A stretch of DNA of 64,000 bases from Planctomycetaceae bacterium (lineage in GTDB: Bacteria > Planctomycetota > Planctomycetia > Pirellulales > Pirellulaceae): contig SKKK01000047.1 of assembly GCA_007121535.1 (NCBI GenBank), positions 1 through 64,000 of the forward strand, written 5' to 3'. Shown here in pieces: positions 43,369 to 52,641 of this stretch; positions within the stretch are counted from its first letter, which is position 1, and every line of letters begins with the position of its first letter. Under the pieces are notes generated by a model, which worked only from the letters and a program-made list of their open reading frames with translations, did not search any database and had not been told where the DNA came from. Both the position numbers and the translations under genes were made by a program.

Positions 43369-43387
43369 GATGCCGACGCTTTGGTAA

Positions 43388-43556
43388 ACACTCGGCCAGA
43401 GGTTTCTTTGTGGAATCGGGCGAAAGGGTCGGGAGTCGTACTCGCGTAAGCCGCTTCCCATGTGGCCCCCGAGCGCCGATCGGGGGTCCGGTCGGGTCCC
43501 GCTCACAGCGTTCGGGACCCACACAATCGTTGACCGAAAGACGACTCCCGACCCCT
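43388..43556. repeat. Long family B repeat, copy 6
   Basis: A degraded leader (CGGCCAGAGGTTTCTTTGTG) is followed by GGGTCGGGAGTCGTACTCGC, the CCCATGTGGCCCCCGAGCGC interior also seen in copies 4 and 5, and the closing arm GACGACTCCCGACCCC. The left-arm change (GTACTC for GTTTTC) weakens the palindrome. Confidence 0.7.
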
Positions 43557-43584
43557 GGTGGCCCCCGAGCGCCGAGGGCGGCGG

Positions 43585-44406
43585 TCAGAATTGCGCCAGG
43601 AACCAGTCGATCGCTTCGGCGACGCCGTTTTCGATGCTCGAGGGGACGAAGTGGGCGATCCGCTTCAGATCCTCGTCGGCATGCGGCATGGCGACCGGTA
43701 CGCCGGCGCGCTGCAGCAGTGGCAGGTCGTTCATCGCGTCGCCGATCGCCAGGCTGCGTTGGCGAGGCAGATCGAAGAAGTCGAGCAGCCAGTCCAGCGC
43801 CCGGCCTTTCGAGGCCCGGGGGGATAGGAACTCCAGGTACTCGGGCATCGAACGAGTCACGTAGATGCGATCGTCCCAGCGCCGCCGAGCATCCTCCAAT
43901 AATTGGCCGATGCGTCCCGGGTCGTCGATGACGAGCAATTTCAAAGGTTGCCGGCCGGCGAAGCGTCGCAGATCGGGTTCTTCGATGTGCTGCATGCGGT
44001 TGCGTCGGCAATAGCGGCGTACCTGTTCGTTGTCCTGGCTGACGTACATCCGGTCGTCCAGATAGTACTGCAAGTGCAGTCCCTGTCGCAGGCATCGATC
44101 GACGACTTCTTCGGCCACGTCCGCCGCCAGGCAGGTTTGCGTCAACGGGGCGCCGCCTTGGCTCCAACGGATCATCGCCCCGTTGAATCCGACCAGCGGT
44201 ACGGGCGGCAGCCCCACCCGTGACGCGACGGCATCGGCCGACACATACGGACGACCGGTCACGATGATCACGGCGGCGCCTTGGCGGCCCGCGCGGTGAA
44301 TCGCGGCGATATTATCGTCCGAGATGGTGTCTTCGCCGGCGATCAGCGTCCCATCCAAATCGATAGCGATCAGCTTGTCGACGTTGTCAGCATCCGTCGA
44401 ATTCAT
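43585..44406 (-). CDS. Cof-type HAD-IIB phosphatase
   Basis: 273 residues. HAD motif I D-L-D-G-T-L-I (17-23, nucleophile Asp), motif II I-V-T-G-R-P (about 47-52), the motif III lysine in the S-K-G-R-A-L-D segment, and motif IV A-I-G-D-A-M-N-D-L-P-L-L. The alpha/beta C2 cap lies between motifs II and III. HAD-IIB enzymes dephosphorylate sugar phosphates; sucrose-, mannosylglycerate- and trehalose-phosphate phosphatases belong here. The solute operon 1.3 kb upstream on the same strand makes this a candidate sugar-phosphoglycerate phosphatase, though a second HAD gene sits inside that operon. Start at 44406 has only a weak ribosome-binding site. Confidence 0.88.
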   Translation of the reverse strand: MNSTDADNVDKLIAIDLDGTLIAGEDTISDDNIAAIHRAGRQGAAVIIVTGRPYVSADAVASRVGLPPVPLVGFNGAMIRWSQGGAPLTQTCLAADVAEEVVDRCLRQGLHLQYYLDDRMYVSQDNEQVRRYCRRNRMQHIEEPDLRRFAGRQPLKLLVIDDPGRIGQLLEDARRRWDDRIYVTRSMPEYLEFLSPRASKGRALDWLLDFFDLPRQRSLAIGDAMNDLPLLQRAGVPVAMPHADEDLKRIAHFVPSSIENGVAEAIDWFLAQF

Positions 44407-44497
44407 CGTGGCTCTTGCAGCGTTGCAGGTCAGTCAGGCGCGAATTCCGTTCAACCGTCGGTCTCGGCCTGCCAACCTTTGCTCGGCGGGCGCCCGT

Positions 44498-45262
44498 CTA
44501 GACCGCCGTGGCTGTCAAGCCGACTTGTTTTGCGATTTCGTGAACCAATCGTTCGGGGTTGATCGGCTTGGAAAACCAGCGATCAATCCCGCCAGGTCCC
44601 ACGTCGATCCCGAATTCGGCCGGATCGGTTCCGCTGACGGCATAAACCTTCAGGTTGCGGAGATCCGACACGCTCCGAATCTTGCGGATGAAGCATCGGC
44701 CGCTGCAGCGCGGCATCTGCATATCCAGCAGAACAACATCGGGCAGCGCGTGCAAGGACAGGTAATCCAGAGCATCCTGACCATCGCTCGCTGTGGTCGT
44801 TTCGATCCCATGCGAGCGCAGGTACCCGGCCAGTAATTCCCTTTCGTTTTCATCGTCTTCGACCAATAACGCTCGCGGTGCCCGAGATTCGTCCGGCGCG
44901 ACCGCCGAATTGGCCTCTTCTTCCAACATCCGCAATTCGCGAAAGATTTCCATCACCGTCTGCTGGGCTTTGCCATTGCGATCGTATTCGCATTGCTCGT
45001 GCAGCCGGTTCAACGCCTCGGCCGCAGCGTCCAGCCGTCGTCGCACCGCGTGAATCAATTCGCGAAGCGATTCGGAGGAATTCCGGTCGGTCGAGAACTC
45101 CAAATGCTTGCGGTCGGTCAGTTCGTGCCGGTAAACGGGCACATCCGGGGGCGCGTCAATCCCGATCCGGGCTACATTGCCCCGCAGCCGTAGCACCTCG
45201 ACAGTGATCCCCAGCGTGGGGAATACGATCTTGTCCGTTTCCTTCCTTGAAAGTACTAACAT
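44498..45262 (-). CDS. CsrA-receiver domain fusion (RNA-binding regulator with response-regulator domain)
   Basis: 254 residues from ATG 45262, behind a perfect AAAGGAGG. Residues 1-50 are a CsrA domain: M-L-V-L-S-R-K-E-T-D-K-I, then R-G-N-V-A-R-I-G-I-D-A-P-P-D-V-P-V-Y-R-H-E-L, keeping the RNA-contact L-x-R and the A-P-x-x-V-x-V-x-R core. A helical linker (60-125) leads to a complete receiver domain (130-245): acidic pocket E-D-D (135-137), phospho-acceptor D180 in L-L-D-M-Q-M-P, Ser210 and Lys232 (S-K-P). This predicts a phosphorylation-controlled translational regulator. No kinase adjoins. The solute operon lies upstream on the same strand, separated by a 440-base gap. Confidence 0.92.
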   Translation of the reverse strand: MLVLSRKETDKIVFPTLGITVEVLRLRGNVARIGIDAPPDVPVYRHELTDRKHLEFSTDRNSSESLRELIHAVRRRLDAAAEALNRLHEQCEYDRNGKAQQTVMEIFRELRMLEEEANSAVAPDESRAPRALLVEDDENERELLAGYLRSHGIETTTASDGQDALDYLSLHALPDVVLLDMQMPRCSGRCFIRKIRSVSDLRNLKVYAVSGTDPAEFGIDVGPGGIDRWFSKPINPERLVHEIAKQVGLTATAV

Positions 45263-45354
45263 CTCTCGCCTCCTTTGCTGCCCATTCGTCCAGCCGACCA
45301 TCAAACGAGGGTGACTTGTGATGGGCTCTTTTCGGTCTTCCTTGGCGCAACGAC

Positions 45355-45382
45355 AAGCCCACCTTCACACGGCGGTGGGCTT
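45355..45382 (-). promoter_or_regulatory. Perfect hairpin in the CsrA-fusion leader region
   Basis: AAGCCCACC (45355-45363) pairs with GGTGGGCTT (45374-45382) around a 10-base loop, 93 bases upstream of the CsrA-receiver start. It could be a terminator for the upstream operon or a leader structure. The rest of the gap 45263-45702 holds a family B repeat and no gene. Confidence 0.45.
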
Positions 45383-45564
45383 CGAGGGCCATGGTGACAG
45401 ACGCCCGGCATCTTGCTGGGGAACCTGCGATCGGACGAGGCGGGAGTCCATTCCCTGATCATCTGTCAACTGTTAATTGTGACACGCGACGCGAAGAATG
45501 GGCAAGACCGATTTCGCAGATTTCTGACGGAATTGCTGCCTATTTCGTGCTAGCAGCACAGATT

Positions 45565-45682
45565 TGGCACCGAACCAGGCATTTCCTGCTGGAATCGAGC
45601 GGAAGGGGTTCGTGAGTCGTTTTCGGGCAACCCGCTTTCCATGTGGTGAATTGTCGGCCGAAAACGACTCCCGACGCCCTAG
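45565..45682. repeat. Palindromic repeat, family B, copy 7
   Basis: A leader ACCAGGCATTTCCTGCTGGA is followed by the arm GTGAGTCGTTTTCGGGCAAC, a loop CTTTCCATGTGGT, and the arm GGCCGAAAACGACTCCCGAC. It separates the gpgS-end of the solute operon from the CsrA-receiver gene. Confidence 0.7.
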
Positions 45683-45702
45683 CCTTACCGCCCTCGGCAG
45701 AT

Positions 45703-46926
45703 TCACTTTGCGAACTGGTCGCGATCCTGATGGGCCGCGTCACGCAATTGCTGCGGAAAATCGGGAAACGCCGAAAGCACTCGAACCCAATTGGGAATGG
45801 CTTGGCCGCCGACCGGTTCATTTCGAAACAACTCGCCGGCCAACGCGATCTGTCGCGAAAAACCCTCGACTGCCTGCTCCTCATCGTGTCGGTCGAAGAC
45901 CAGACCATTGACCATGGCATCCGCATGGTAGTGACGAATCGCGTCCTGAGCGGCCCGCAGGTAAGCGCTGCGCAGCGTGGTAAGCTGGCCCTCACCCAAC
46001 ACGGTTCCCATGCTGGCCAAGGTTCGGAAGATGTTGGTCAGGATGTCCACCGCCATTTTCATCAGTCCCCGGCTGGAATCGTCTACCGAAAGATCCTGGT
46101 GCTTGTGCTCGTATTGAGCGCACACATCCACTTGGCAGATCCGCTTCAACGAGGTGTTGCGATATACCTCGGCCAACGTCCCCACCTCCAAGCCCCAGTC
46201 GCTGGGTATCCGGTTCGACCGGGCCAAGTTGGCAGTCACCGCAAACTCGCCGGACAACGGATAACGAAAGCTTTCCAGGTAAGCCAGCAATCGAACGTTA
46301 CCCAACACCGCCATCAAGGCTCGAAGGACGGGCGACACCAGCAACCGGACGACTCGGCCATGCATACGATCGGTGACTCGTGCGTAATAGGCTTTACAGA
46401 ATTCGAAGTCCAGACTGGGATGCACCAACGGCAGGCACAATCGGGCAAGCATCTCACGGTCGTAATTGACGATATCGCAATCATGCAGGGCAAGGATTTC
46501 CAGCCGAGGATCGGCCAGCAGATAGCCGAAAGCGGTCCATACCGAACGCCCCTTGCCAGGCGTTGATGTCTCCATGCCCGCATCGTTCAATTGCTGGTAA
46601 AGCGATTGGACTCGTGGCCCGTCGGTCCACAAGATGCGAGCACGGTCGCCAAGTACCCGAGTTTTGTCCAACGTTTCCCGAAAATCGTCCTCGTGGGGAG
46701 CGACGCCCAACGTTACGACGATGTCTTGAATCCACTGTACCGAAGCCAATTGATCCAAGATCCTGGTGAACGGTTCGGCTCGCATATCTCCGGCGGTGAC
46801 CGGTAGGACCAAGCCCACGTGGCAATCGACGGCAAAGCGCTGGAGCATCCGCTCCAAGCGATCGCGCTGGATGGTGCCCAGATCGTGAATGGTGGCGATC
46901 AAACCGTGTTGGTAGAAGTCGGCCAT
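45703..46926 (-). CDS. gpgS: Glucosyl-3-phosphoglycerate synthase (GT81)
   Basis: 407 residues from ATG 46926 (AGGAGAACAGGA upstream). GT-A fold signatures: G-L-V-L-P-V-T near 33, T-P-G-K-G-R-S-V-W-T-A (nucleotide-sugar loop), then L-A-L-H-D-C-D-I-V-N-Y with the metal-binding D-C-D in place of DxD, and F-P-L-S-G-E-F-A equivalent (Y-P-L-S-G-E-F-A-V-T) followed by W-G-L-E-V-G-T-L. These are typical of GpgS/MpgS-type GT81 enzymes, which join NDP-glucose and 3-phosphoglycerate. It overlaps the end of the phosphorylase gene by 28 bases and is the last gene of the operon. GpgS is established as the first enzyme of mannosylglucosylglycerate synthesis in Rhodopirellula baltica. Confidence 0.82.
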   Translation of the reverse strand: MADFYQHGLIATIHDLGTIQRDRLERMLQRFAVDCHVGLVLPVTAGDMRAEPFTRILDQLASVQWIQDIVVTLGVAPHEDDFRETLDKTRVLGDRARILWTDGPRVQSLYQQLNDAGMETSTPGKGRSVWTAFGYLLADPRLEILALHDCDIVNYDREMLARLCLPLVHPSLDFEFCKAYYARVTDRMHGRVVRLLVSPVLRALMAVLGNVRLLAYLESFRYPLSGEFAVTANLARSNRIPSDWGLEVGTLAEVYRNTSLKRICQVDVCAQYEHKHQDLSVDDSSRGLMKMAVDILTNIFRTLASMGTVLGEGQLTTLRSAYLRAAQDAIRHYHADAMVNGLVFDRHDEEQAVEGFSRQIALAGELFRNEPVGGQAIPNWVRVLSAFPDFPQQLRDAAHQDRDQFAK

Positions 46927-48650
46927 GGTTCCTGTTCTCCTGCGTTTGTCGAATGCAGCCAAAGTGTCTCGTACGGAGCAAGTCGCTGGGGTGCTTGATC
47001 GTCCCAGCAGCGACCCGACAGCAGGTCCGTCAGCATGCCGGTTCGCATCGCGGACGGCAGTTGCCACGTTTGCGTTTGCCCGCTGACATTGACCAAGACC
47101 AGAACTCGATGCCGCTGGTCCGGGCTGGTACGCTGGATGGCGACCAGCCAGGGTGGCAGGTTTGTCAGAACGTGCTGATCCCCGTCGGGATGAAAGGCCG
47201 GTTGGTGTCGTCGGACGCTCAGCAGTCGTCGGTAGCCGGCCAAGACGATGGCCTGATGGCTGTCCGAGTGCGATAGGGTCTGCGTCAGTTCGTCGCGATC
47301 GAATTTCTTCCGGTTGATACGTCGCACCTGGCCGCTTTGCCGAACCCCCTCCCGATCGTTTTCCGCGCCGAACAGACTCGAGAAGTAGATGCCCGGGATG
47401 CCCCGCAGCGCAAGCATCAACGCCTGGGTGGCGAGGAATCGACGTATGTTGGCAGAAGGATCCGGGTCGGAAGGATCGCGAAGGGCGTCGAAGTACGTGA
47501 TATTCAGTTCGTAGGGAGCATCACTGCCGTCGGGCATGCGACGCGTGCTGACCATCCCCCCTCGTTCGCCGACTGCTTGGATCAATCGCTCGAATCGCTC
47601 ACCCGATACCAAACCCTCCAACGGCCGCACGCCGATCCCATCATGCGACGCCGAAAAGTTGAAGAATGTGGTACCTGGCGGCGCCGGTTGCAGGTCGGCC
47701 AACCAGCGGATCAACGGCCCGGCGTCTTCGTTCAGCCAGGCGTCCAGCAACAACGGCGGCAGGCTGAACTGATAAACCATGTGCGCCTCGTCGCCCTGGC
47801 CGAAGTAGCTGATGTTCTCCGCATGAGGCACATTGGTTTCGGTCAGCAGCAACGTGCCGGGCGCAACAAGCTGAAGGAAGTCGCGAAAGAACTTGACCAC
47901 CTGGTGGGCCTGAGGCAGATGGATACAGGAAGTACCCAATCGTTTGCCAACGTACGCGACGGCATCCAGTCGGATGATCCGGGCGCCGTGCCGCACGTAT
48001 TCCAGCAAGACCTCGGTCAGTTCGAGCAACACTTCGGGATGGTCAAAATTCAAGTCGATTTGATCGGCGCTGAAGGTCGTCCACAGATGACGAGTGCCGC
48101 GACTGGTGGCAAACGGCGTCAACAACGGCAAGCTGCGCGGTCGCGCCACTTGCGACACATCCGAGTCGGGATCGATTTCGTGAAAGTATCGCACATAGGG
48201 TTCGCGGCCGGCCAGATAACCTTGAAACCATTGGCTGTGCTGCGACACGTGATTCAGCACCAAGTCGAACATCAGATGACAATGCTGTCCCAACGCCTGG
48301 ATATCATCCCAATCGCCCAAGGCCGGATCGACAGCCCGGTAATCGATCACCGAAAAGCCGTCATCCGACGAGGCGGGGAAGAACGGCAGCAGATGGATGG
48401 TGCTGAAAAGTGACGTCAGATCCTGTTCGACCAAAACCTCACGCAGCACCTGCAGCGGCCGCTTGCCGGGCGCCAGCACGTGGTCGCCATAGGCGATCAG
48501 CACGGCGTCGCCCTGGTCCCATAAAGAACCTTGGATCGCTGGCTTCGAATCCACGGACGCCAGCAACGGATTCAAACGGGTTTCCCATGAATCCGCAGAC
48601 GCACCGTAGATCTTTTTCAGCCGCTCTTGCAACCGTTGGATATCCGACAT
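46899..48650 (-). CDS. GH13_18 sugar phosphorylase, probably glucosylglycerate phosphorylase
   Basis: 583 residues from ATG 48650 (GAAGGGAG upstream; a Met five codons earlier is too close). Sucrose-phosphorylase-like GH13 motifs: H-L-L-P-F-F-P-A-S-S-D-D-G-F-S-V-I-D-Y (region I), D-L-V-L-N-H-V-S, nucleophile in I-R-L-D-A-V-A-Y, acid/base in L-L-T-E-T-N-V-P-H, and F-S-A-S-H-D-G-I-G. The long-form W-K-L-G/T-S-C-I-H-L-P region and the gene's place beside gpgS argue for glucosylglycerate phosphorylase, which cleaves the solute to glucose-1-phosphate and D-glycerate. Sucrose or glucosylglycerol phosphorylase remain possible. It overlaps gpgS by 28 bases, implying translational coupling. Confidence 0.85.
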   Translation of the reverse strand: MSDIQRLQERLKKIYGASADSWETRLNPLLASVDSKPAIQGSLWDQGDAVLIAYGDHVLAPGKRPLQVLREVLVEQDLTSLFSTIHLLPFFPASSDDGFSVIDYRAVDPALGDWDDIQALGQHCHLMFDLVLNHVSQHSQWFQGYLAGREPYVRYFHEIDPDSDVSQVARPRSLPLLTPFATSRGTRHLWTTFSADQIDLNFDHPEVLLELTEVLLEYVRHGARIIRLDAVAYVGKRLGTSCIHLPQAHQVVKFFRDFLQLVAPGTLLLTETNVPHAENISYFGQGDEAHMVYQFSLPPLLLDAWLNEDAGPLIRWLADLQPAPPGTTFFNFSASHDGIGVRPLEGLVSGERFERLIQAVGERGGMVSTRRMPDGSDAPYELNITYFDALRDPSDPDPSANIRRFLATQALMLALRGIPGIYFSSLFGAENDREGVRQSGQVRRINRKKFDRDELTQTLSHSDSHQAIVLAGYRRLLSVRRHQPAFHPDGDQHVLTNLPPWLVAIQRTSPDQRHRVLVLVNVSGQTQTWQLPSAMRTGMLTDLLSGRCWDDQAPQRLAPYETLWLHSTNAGEQEPWPTSTNTV

Positions 48651-48670
48651 CGCAACTCCCTTCACTTTGA

Positions 48671-49936
48671 TTACAAATCCTCCATCCCGGTGATGTTCGT
48701 GATCAACACTCGCAATCGCCGCCGCAGCACCGTGTAACTGAAGAACGCCTTACTCAACTCGTAGTTCTGCTCGACCATCTGCTCGCGATACTCCGAATCG
48801 TTAATCACTTGGCGCACCTGCTGGACGGCCTCCCTGGTCAAGTAGCCGTCGATCGCGATGGTACGGAAACCTTTGGGTTCGATATCGCTGATGAAGATCG
48901 AGTAACGGTTCACCAGGACCGGCTTGCGGTAGTAAAAGGCCTCTAACAGCGCGTTGCCAAAGCCTTCGTAAATGCTGGGATAGGTAATAAAGTCGGACTG
49001 CGAGTAGGCGTCGGCCAGCGTGTAACGGCGTTTGCCGTCGGCATCCTCCGAGCGTTTCTCGCCCACCGAGGTATGGACAAGACGCAAGTCAACACCCTCT
49101 TGGTCGGCCATTTCCCGCAAGTCCTGGATATAGTCATCGCCCTCGTCACCCGATTCGTGGGAGATGATCAGCTTGCATCGCGGATCGTTCAAGCGGGCCA
49201 CCAGCGAGATGGAATGCTCGATACCCTTGCGAGGCACCACGCGAGTCGGCTGCAAAAACAGGATATCCTCATCCGACAGCCCGATATCCTGCCGAAACCC
49301 GGCCGCGTATTCGTCGGGCTCGGAAGGTGGTTGTTCGAAATTCAAAACATTGGGGATCAGCAGCGACGAATCGCCTTTGCGCATGGCCAGTTGCTCCTGA
49401 GCCAGCGTGTTGATCGTCACGTGTTGGATGGCTACCGAAGTCGGCGGGAAAGCCATGTCCAGGATATCGCCGATGGCATTGACCGAGAACCGCGTCCGTT
49501 CCCAGTAGAAATCGTGATGATGCGCGATCGTGGGGATACCGGTCTCGGCGATAAAATGGGTTAGCGCCACGCCCAGCGGGATGTGCATCGGGATACACAA
49601 GGCGTTTTCCACCAGGAGAATCTCGATGTCAAACTGTTTGACGAAGTCGTACAGCGTTTGCTTCAAGTACTCGCTCAGTTCGTAGATGCGTCGAGTCACA
49701 TCGGCCTGGCGGGTAAAGCGGCCGAAGACGCGCTCGTTGATCCATACATTGTCCGGGTGAGCGAAACAGGCCTCGGGCACGTGCATGCTGATCGAGGCGT
49801 CGCGATCCAGGCGTCCTGCATACCAGAAGCTCATGTGCTGGTAGTGCCACAACACCTCGGCCCATTTGGCGCTTTCCAACGATACCCCGTCCGTGCCGGC
49901 GAAGCGCGTCGATACGAAACCAATCCTTCGTCCCAT
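48671..49936 (-). CDS. GT4 glycosyltransferase, candidate mannosylglucosyl-3-phosphoglycerate synthase
   Basis: 421 residues, GAGAGGAAAAG before the ATG. GT-B fold: N-terminal [16 protein letters not shown] (glycine loop for the acceptor), H-H-D-F-Y-W-E-R mid-protein, then the C-terminal donor half with [13 protein letters not shown] and [15 protein letters not shown], the GT4 E-x7-E motif. Its place between the HAD phosphatase and the phosphorylase/gpgS genes fits MggA, the enzyme adding mannose from GDP-mannose to glucosyl-3-phosphoglycerate. The second GT of the operon (50824-52377) is the alternative candidate, so no symbol is given. Gap to the phosphorylase gene: 20 bases. Confidence 0.8.
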   Translation of the reverse strand: MGRRIGFVSTRFAGTDGVSLESAKWAEVLWHYQHMSFWYAGRLDRDASISMHVPEACFAHPDNVWINERVFGRFTRQADVTRRIYELSEYLKQTLYDFVKQFDIEILLVENALCIPMHIPLGVALTHFIAETGIPTIAHHHDFYWERTRFSVNAIGDILDMAFPPTSVAIQHVTINTLAQEQLAMRKGDSSLLIPNVLNFEQPPSEPDEYAAGFRQDIGLSDEDILFLQPTRVVPRKGIEHSISLVARLNDPRCKLIISHESGDEGDDYIQDLREMADQEGVDLRLVHTSVGEKRSEDADGKRRYTLADAYSQSDFITYPSIYEGFGNALLEAFYYRKPVLVNRYSIFISDIEPKGFRTIAIDGYLTREAVQQVRQVINDSEYREQMVEQNYELSKAFFSYTVLRRRLRVLITNITGMEDL

Positions 49937-49948
49937 ACTCTTTTCCTC

Positions 49949-50827
49949 TCAGCCCAAGCAATGTAGCAGATCGGCCAATTCCTTCACAACGATATCCGCT
50001 TCGACTCCTTCGCACAGCGGTTCACCGGGCCGCAATCGCAAACTTCGTGCATCCCCGGCGAATAACGCCGTGCGAAATCCGCAACGCGCTGCGGGGGCAA
50101 TATCGTTGCGCATATCGTTGCCCACGTACAACGTTCTTTCCGGGGATGTTCCCCGCTTCTCCAATTCCTCGGCAGCCATGCGGTACATGGCCGGCCCCGG
50201 TTTGGCTTGACCATAACAATACGAGTAGAACTGCAAGTCCGGCTCGAACCCCAGCATGTTGACGGTCTGCTGGACCAATGCAGGAAAGATCTCCAGGGTA
50301 AAGAATTGTGCGTTGCTGATCACCCCCAGACGTTTGCCCGTCTCGCGCAGACTCTTCAGTGTGGACACCATCCCGGGCATCGGCCAGACGGGGTTCACCC
50401 GAACTTCGAATTCAACTGCCAGAACGGCGGTATCTACCGAGCGATCCGAGACCGAACCTTTCCGCGTCCACAAGGCCAATGCTTCTTCCCAAACCTGGAG
50501 GATATCGACTTCGGGGAATTCGATACCAGCCTCGTGCGCCCGCCGATGGTGGTCTTGAATCACCTGGTCCCACTGCTTCATGGCTGCCGCGGGTGAATCG
50601 TCCAATCGGACGTCGACTGCCTTCAACGCTTCGGCCAGGGCGGTAGATCGAGCGGAGAGGTCGCCCCCACCGATGTCGCCGCTGCCGCTGATCACCAGCG
50701 TTCCGTAAACGTCGAACAACACGGTGTCGACCGGTCCCAGCGATCGAAGTCGCGGCGGTACGTCCGTCGGTTGCGGACTGAGCGGATGACTGTGCCGGCG
50801 AATGATCTCGCGCACGTTGCTGTTCAT
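49949..50827 (-). CDS. HAD-superfamily phosphatase of the solute operon
   Basis: 292 residues from ATG 50827, which overlaps the stop of the upstream GT gene (ATGA); the open frame further up was rejected. HAD motifs: V-L-F-D-V-Y-G-T-L-V (nucleophile Asp, D-V-Y-G instead of D-x-D-G), motif II L-G-V-I-S-N-A-Q, motif III lysine in Q-A-K-P-G-P-A-M, and motif IV Y-V-G-N-D-M-R-N-D-I. The second Asp of D-x-D is replaced by Tyr, unusual for a phosphatase. The operon context suggests the specific phosphatase that releases the mature solute from its phosphorylated precursor (MggB-type role). This is inference. Confidence 0.78.
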   Translation of the reverse strand: MNSNVREIIRRHSHPLSPQPTDVPPRLRSLGPVDTVLFDVYGTLVISGSGDIGGGDLSARSTALAEALKAVDVRLDDSPAAAMKQWDQVIQDHHRRAHEAGIEFPEVDILQVWEEALALWTRKGSVSDRSVDTAVLAVEFEVRVNPVWPMPGMVSTLKSLRETGKRLGVISNAQFFTLEIFPALVQQTVNMLGFEPDLQFYSYCYGQAKPGPAMYRMAAEELEKRGTSPERTLYVGNDMRNDIAPAARCGFRTALFAGDARSLRLRPGEPLCEGVEADIVVKELADLLHCLG

Positions 50828-52377
50828 GGCTCGACTCGCACCGGGTGAAATCGTTCGGGCTTCAAGAATTCGTCCAAGATCCTCTTGCTGCCCGCCAATG
50901 GTCGCACGTCGCTGGTCATCGGTCGGGCAAGGATGTCTCGGTACAGATCGAGCAACCGTCGTCCGCAAGCGGCCAACGAGTAGTTCTGCCGAACGACCCG
51001 TTCGTTCACAGCGATCGTCTCCTGCGATGGCGTTGGGTCGTCCAAGACCTGAGCGATACGCGGATTCTGCGCCAGCGCCCGGTCCCGCCGCTCGCTGCTA
51101 GCGTCGACCGATTCGACCATTTCGTGCTGCAAAGCGGAAGACAGAGTGGCGAAGTCGACCCAGCCGTCGCGATTCAGTTCGTCGAAGACGTGACGAAATG
51201 CGGCGGGCGATGGAGCGGCACGCCCGAACCGAGACAACGTTGCGGCGTAGGCCTGATGAAACTCATGCTCCCACCGTGACGCGCCGATCCAATCCAGGGG
51301 GACAGCCAGTCGCGAGTCGAGTTCTTCCAGCCGCAATCCGGCCGCGACAAAGTCTGCGGTGATCTCAGGCAGATCCCTGCCCGCCAACGATTTTCCCGCC
51401 AACCACGATTCAAGGAACACCAACCCAAAGCCCTCGGCGACGCTGGTCGTCAGCATCCGATCGGCCGCCGAGACGATTTCGGCATAGCTCAAGCCGGAAA
51501 CACAGCCCAACTCGAAGGTCATCGGCAGCCCCAACGAAGCGGCCTGGGACTTCCATCGTTGATACGAGGGGATTTCGGCGGGCGACGTGGGGGGCAACGT
51601 CAACCCGATATGGCCACGGTCGCGTGCCAGCGCCGACCATAACAACGCTTCGCCCAAATTCTTTCGCCGAATTCCACGGACCGGATACAGCAGCAACGGG
51701 CAATGCCTGGGGATTCCACATACACGCGACAGGTCCCGCCGCGCAGCCTGAGGCGACGGCAAGTCACCGATATCACCCACAGCGTTGGGCAGCACGTGCA
51801 ATTGAGCGGGATCGATTCCCGCCGTCGATAGAACTCGTGCATCCCGCCGGTTCAAGACAGCGTAGTGAACGTGGGATGCCGTGGGATAGATTTCCGACAT
51901 CGTCTCGTTCGGTGGCTTGCCGTCCCTGCCATCGGTCAGCCGCCGATAATTCTCCGGTCGAAAGTCTTCGGCGAAATCATGAAGATGCAGAAGCAGCCGC
52001 CACCCATCCTCCGCCAATCGGTAAAGGGCTGAAGGCAGCGTGGCGTTCTTGCCCAACGAATGATTGTGGACGTGGACCACGGTCGACTGCGGCGATCCTG
52101 CCAAATCGTACAAGGCGGATTGAACCAACCGGGCCAACTCGCCGCCATCGCGCCGTTGATCGTCATAATCCAAGCCGGCGATCGCTCGAACGTGATGCTC
52201 CGGAGTGGGAACATCCGCCAGTCGATCGGGCCAGCCGTCTTGACAGCCCCCGTGCAGGATGACGACCCGCAAAGCATCCGACTCGTCGCCGTGAAGCTGC
52301 AGAGCGCGCAGATGGTTCGCGATGACCTGAGTCACTCCCGCTCGTTTCAAATGGTGGTGAACGATGGCGATTAACAT
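50824..52377 (-). CDS. Glycosyltransferase (GT-B fold), first gene of the solute operon
   Basis: 517 residues from ATG 52377 (AGGAAAA upstream). I-A-I-V-H-H-H-L-K-R-A-G-V-T-Q-V-I gives the N-terminal acceptor loop, and H-V-H-N-H-S-L-G-K-N precedes L-H-L-H-D-F-A-E-D. The donor half has Y-P-V-R-G-I-R-R-K-N-L-G-E-A and S-V-A-E-G-F-G-L-V-F-L-E-S-W, a GT4-like E-x7-E. A helical C-terminal extension of about 130 residues is unlike the shorter GT in this operon. It may add a hexose to the glucosylglycerate precursor or serve a different glycoside. It heads five genes with gaps of -4, 12, 20 and -28 bases. The promoter should lie in 52378-52641, shared with the divergent hydrolase gene. Confidence 0.8.
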   Translation of the reverse strand: MLIAIVHHHLKRAGVTQVIANHLRALQLHGDESDALRVVILHGGCQDGWPDRLADVPTPEHHVRAIAGLDYDDQRRDGGELARLVQSALYDLAGSPQSTVVHVHNHSLGKNATLPSALYRLAEDGWRLLLHLHDFAEDFRPENYRRLTDGRDGKPPNETMSEIYPTASHVHYAVLNRRDARVLSTAGIDPAQLHVLPNAVGDIGDLPSPQAARRDLSRVCGIPRHCPLLLYPVRGIRRKNLGEALLWSALARDRGHIGLTLPPTSPAEIPSYQRWKSQAASLGLPMTFELGCVSGLSYAEIVSAADRMLTTSVAEGFGLVFLESWLAGKSLAGRDLPEITADFVAAGLRLEELDSRLAVPLDWIGASRWEHEFHQAYAATLSRFGRAAPSPAAFRHVFDELNRDGWVDFATLSSALQHEMVESVDASSERRDRALAQNPRIAQVLDDPTPSQETIAVNERVVRQNYSLAACGRRLLDLYRDILARPMTSDVRPLAGSKRILDEFLKPERFHPVRVEP

Positions 52378-52641
52378 CGTTTTCCTGACATGCTTCAAAT
52401 TCTCAGGCACGGAGATCCAGAGCCGGATCCCCACCGCCAATCCATCCGCGCTGCCGGTGCCTCACTTTATAGAATTCCGTTAGCCGTTCGGCTACCGGCC
52501 GAAAACCAACTCAATCGCCACGACCCGCGCAAAAAGTTCATCAGGGGTATTGCTTTTCCTCGGCAATGCTAGCACCATATATGCAGCTTATGCAGATTGC
52601 GCGGTTTCGCGAGCCGCTTTTGCTACTGATAAGGGGGACGA

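Noticed and set aside
46927-47067. Upstream extension of the gpgS frame
   Set aside because: It is antiparallel-free shadow of the phosphorylase 3' end; strong ribosome-binding site and homology begin at 46926.
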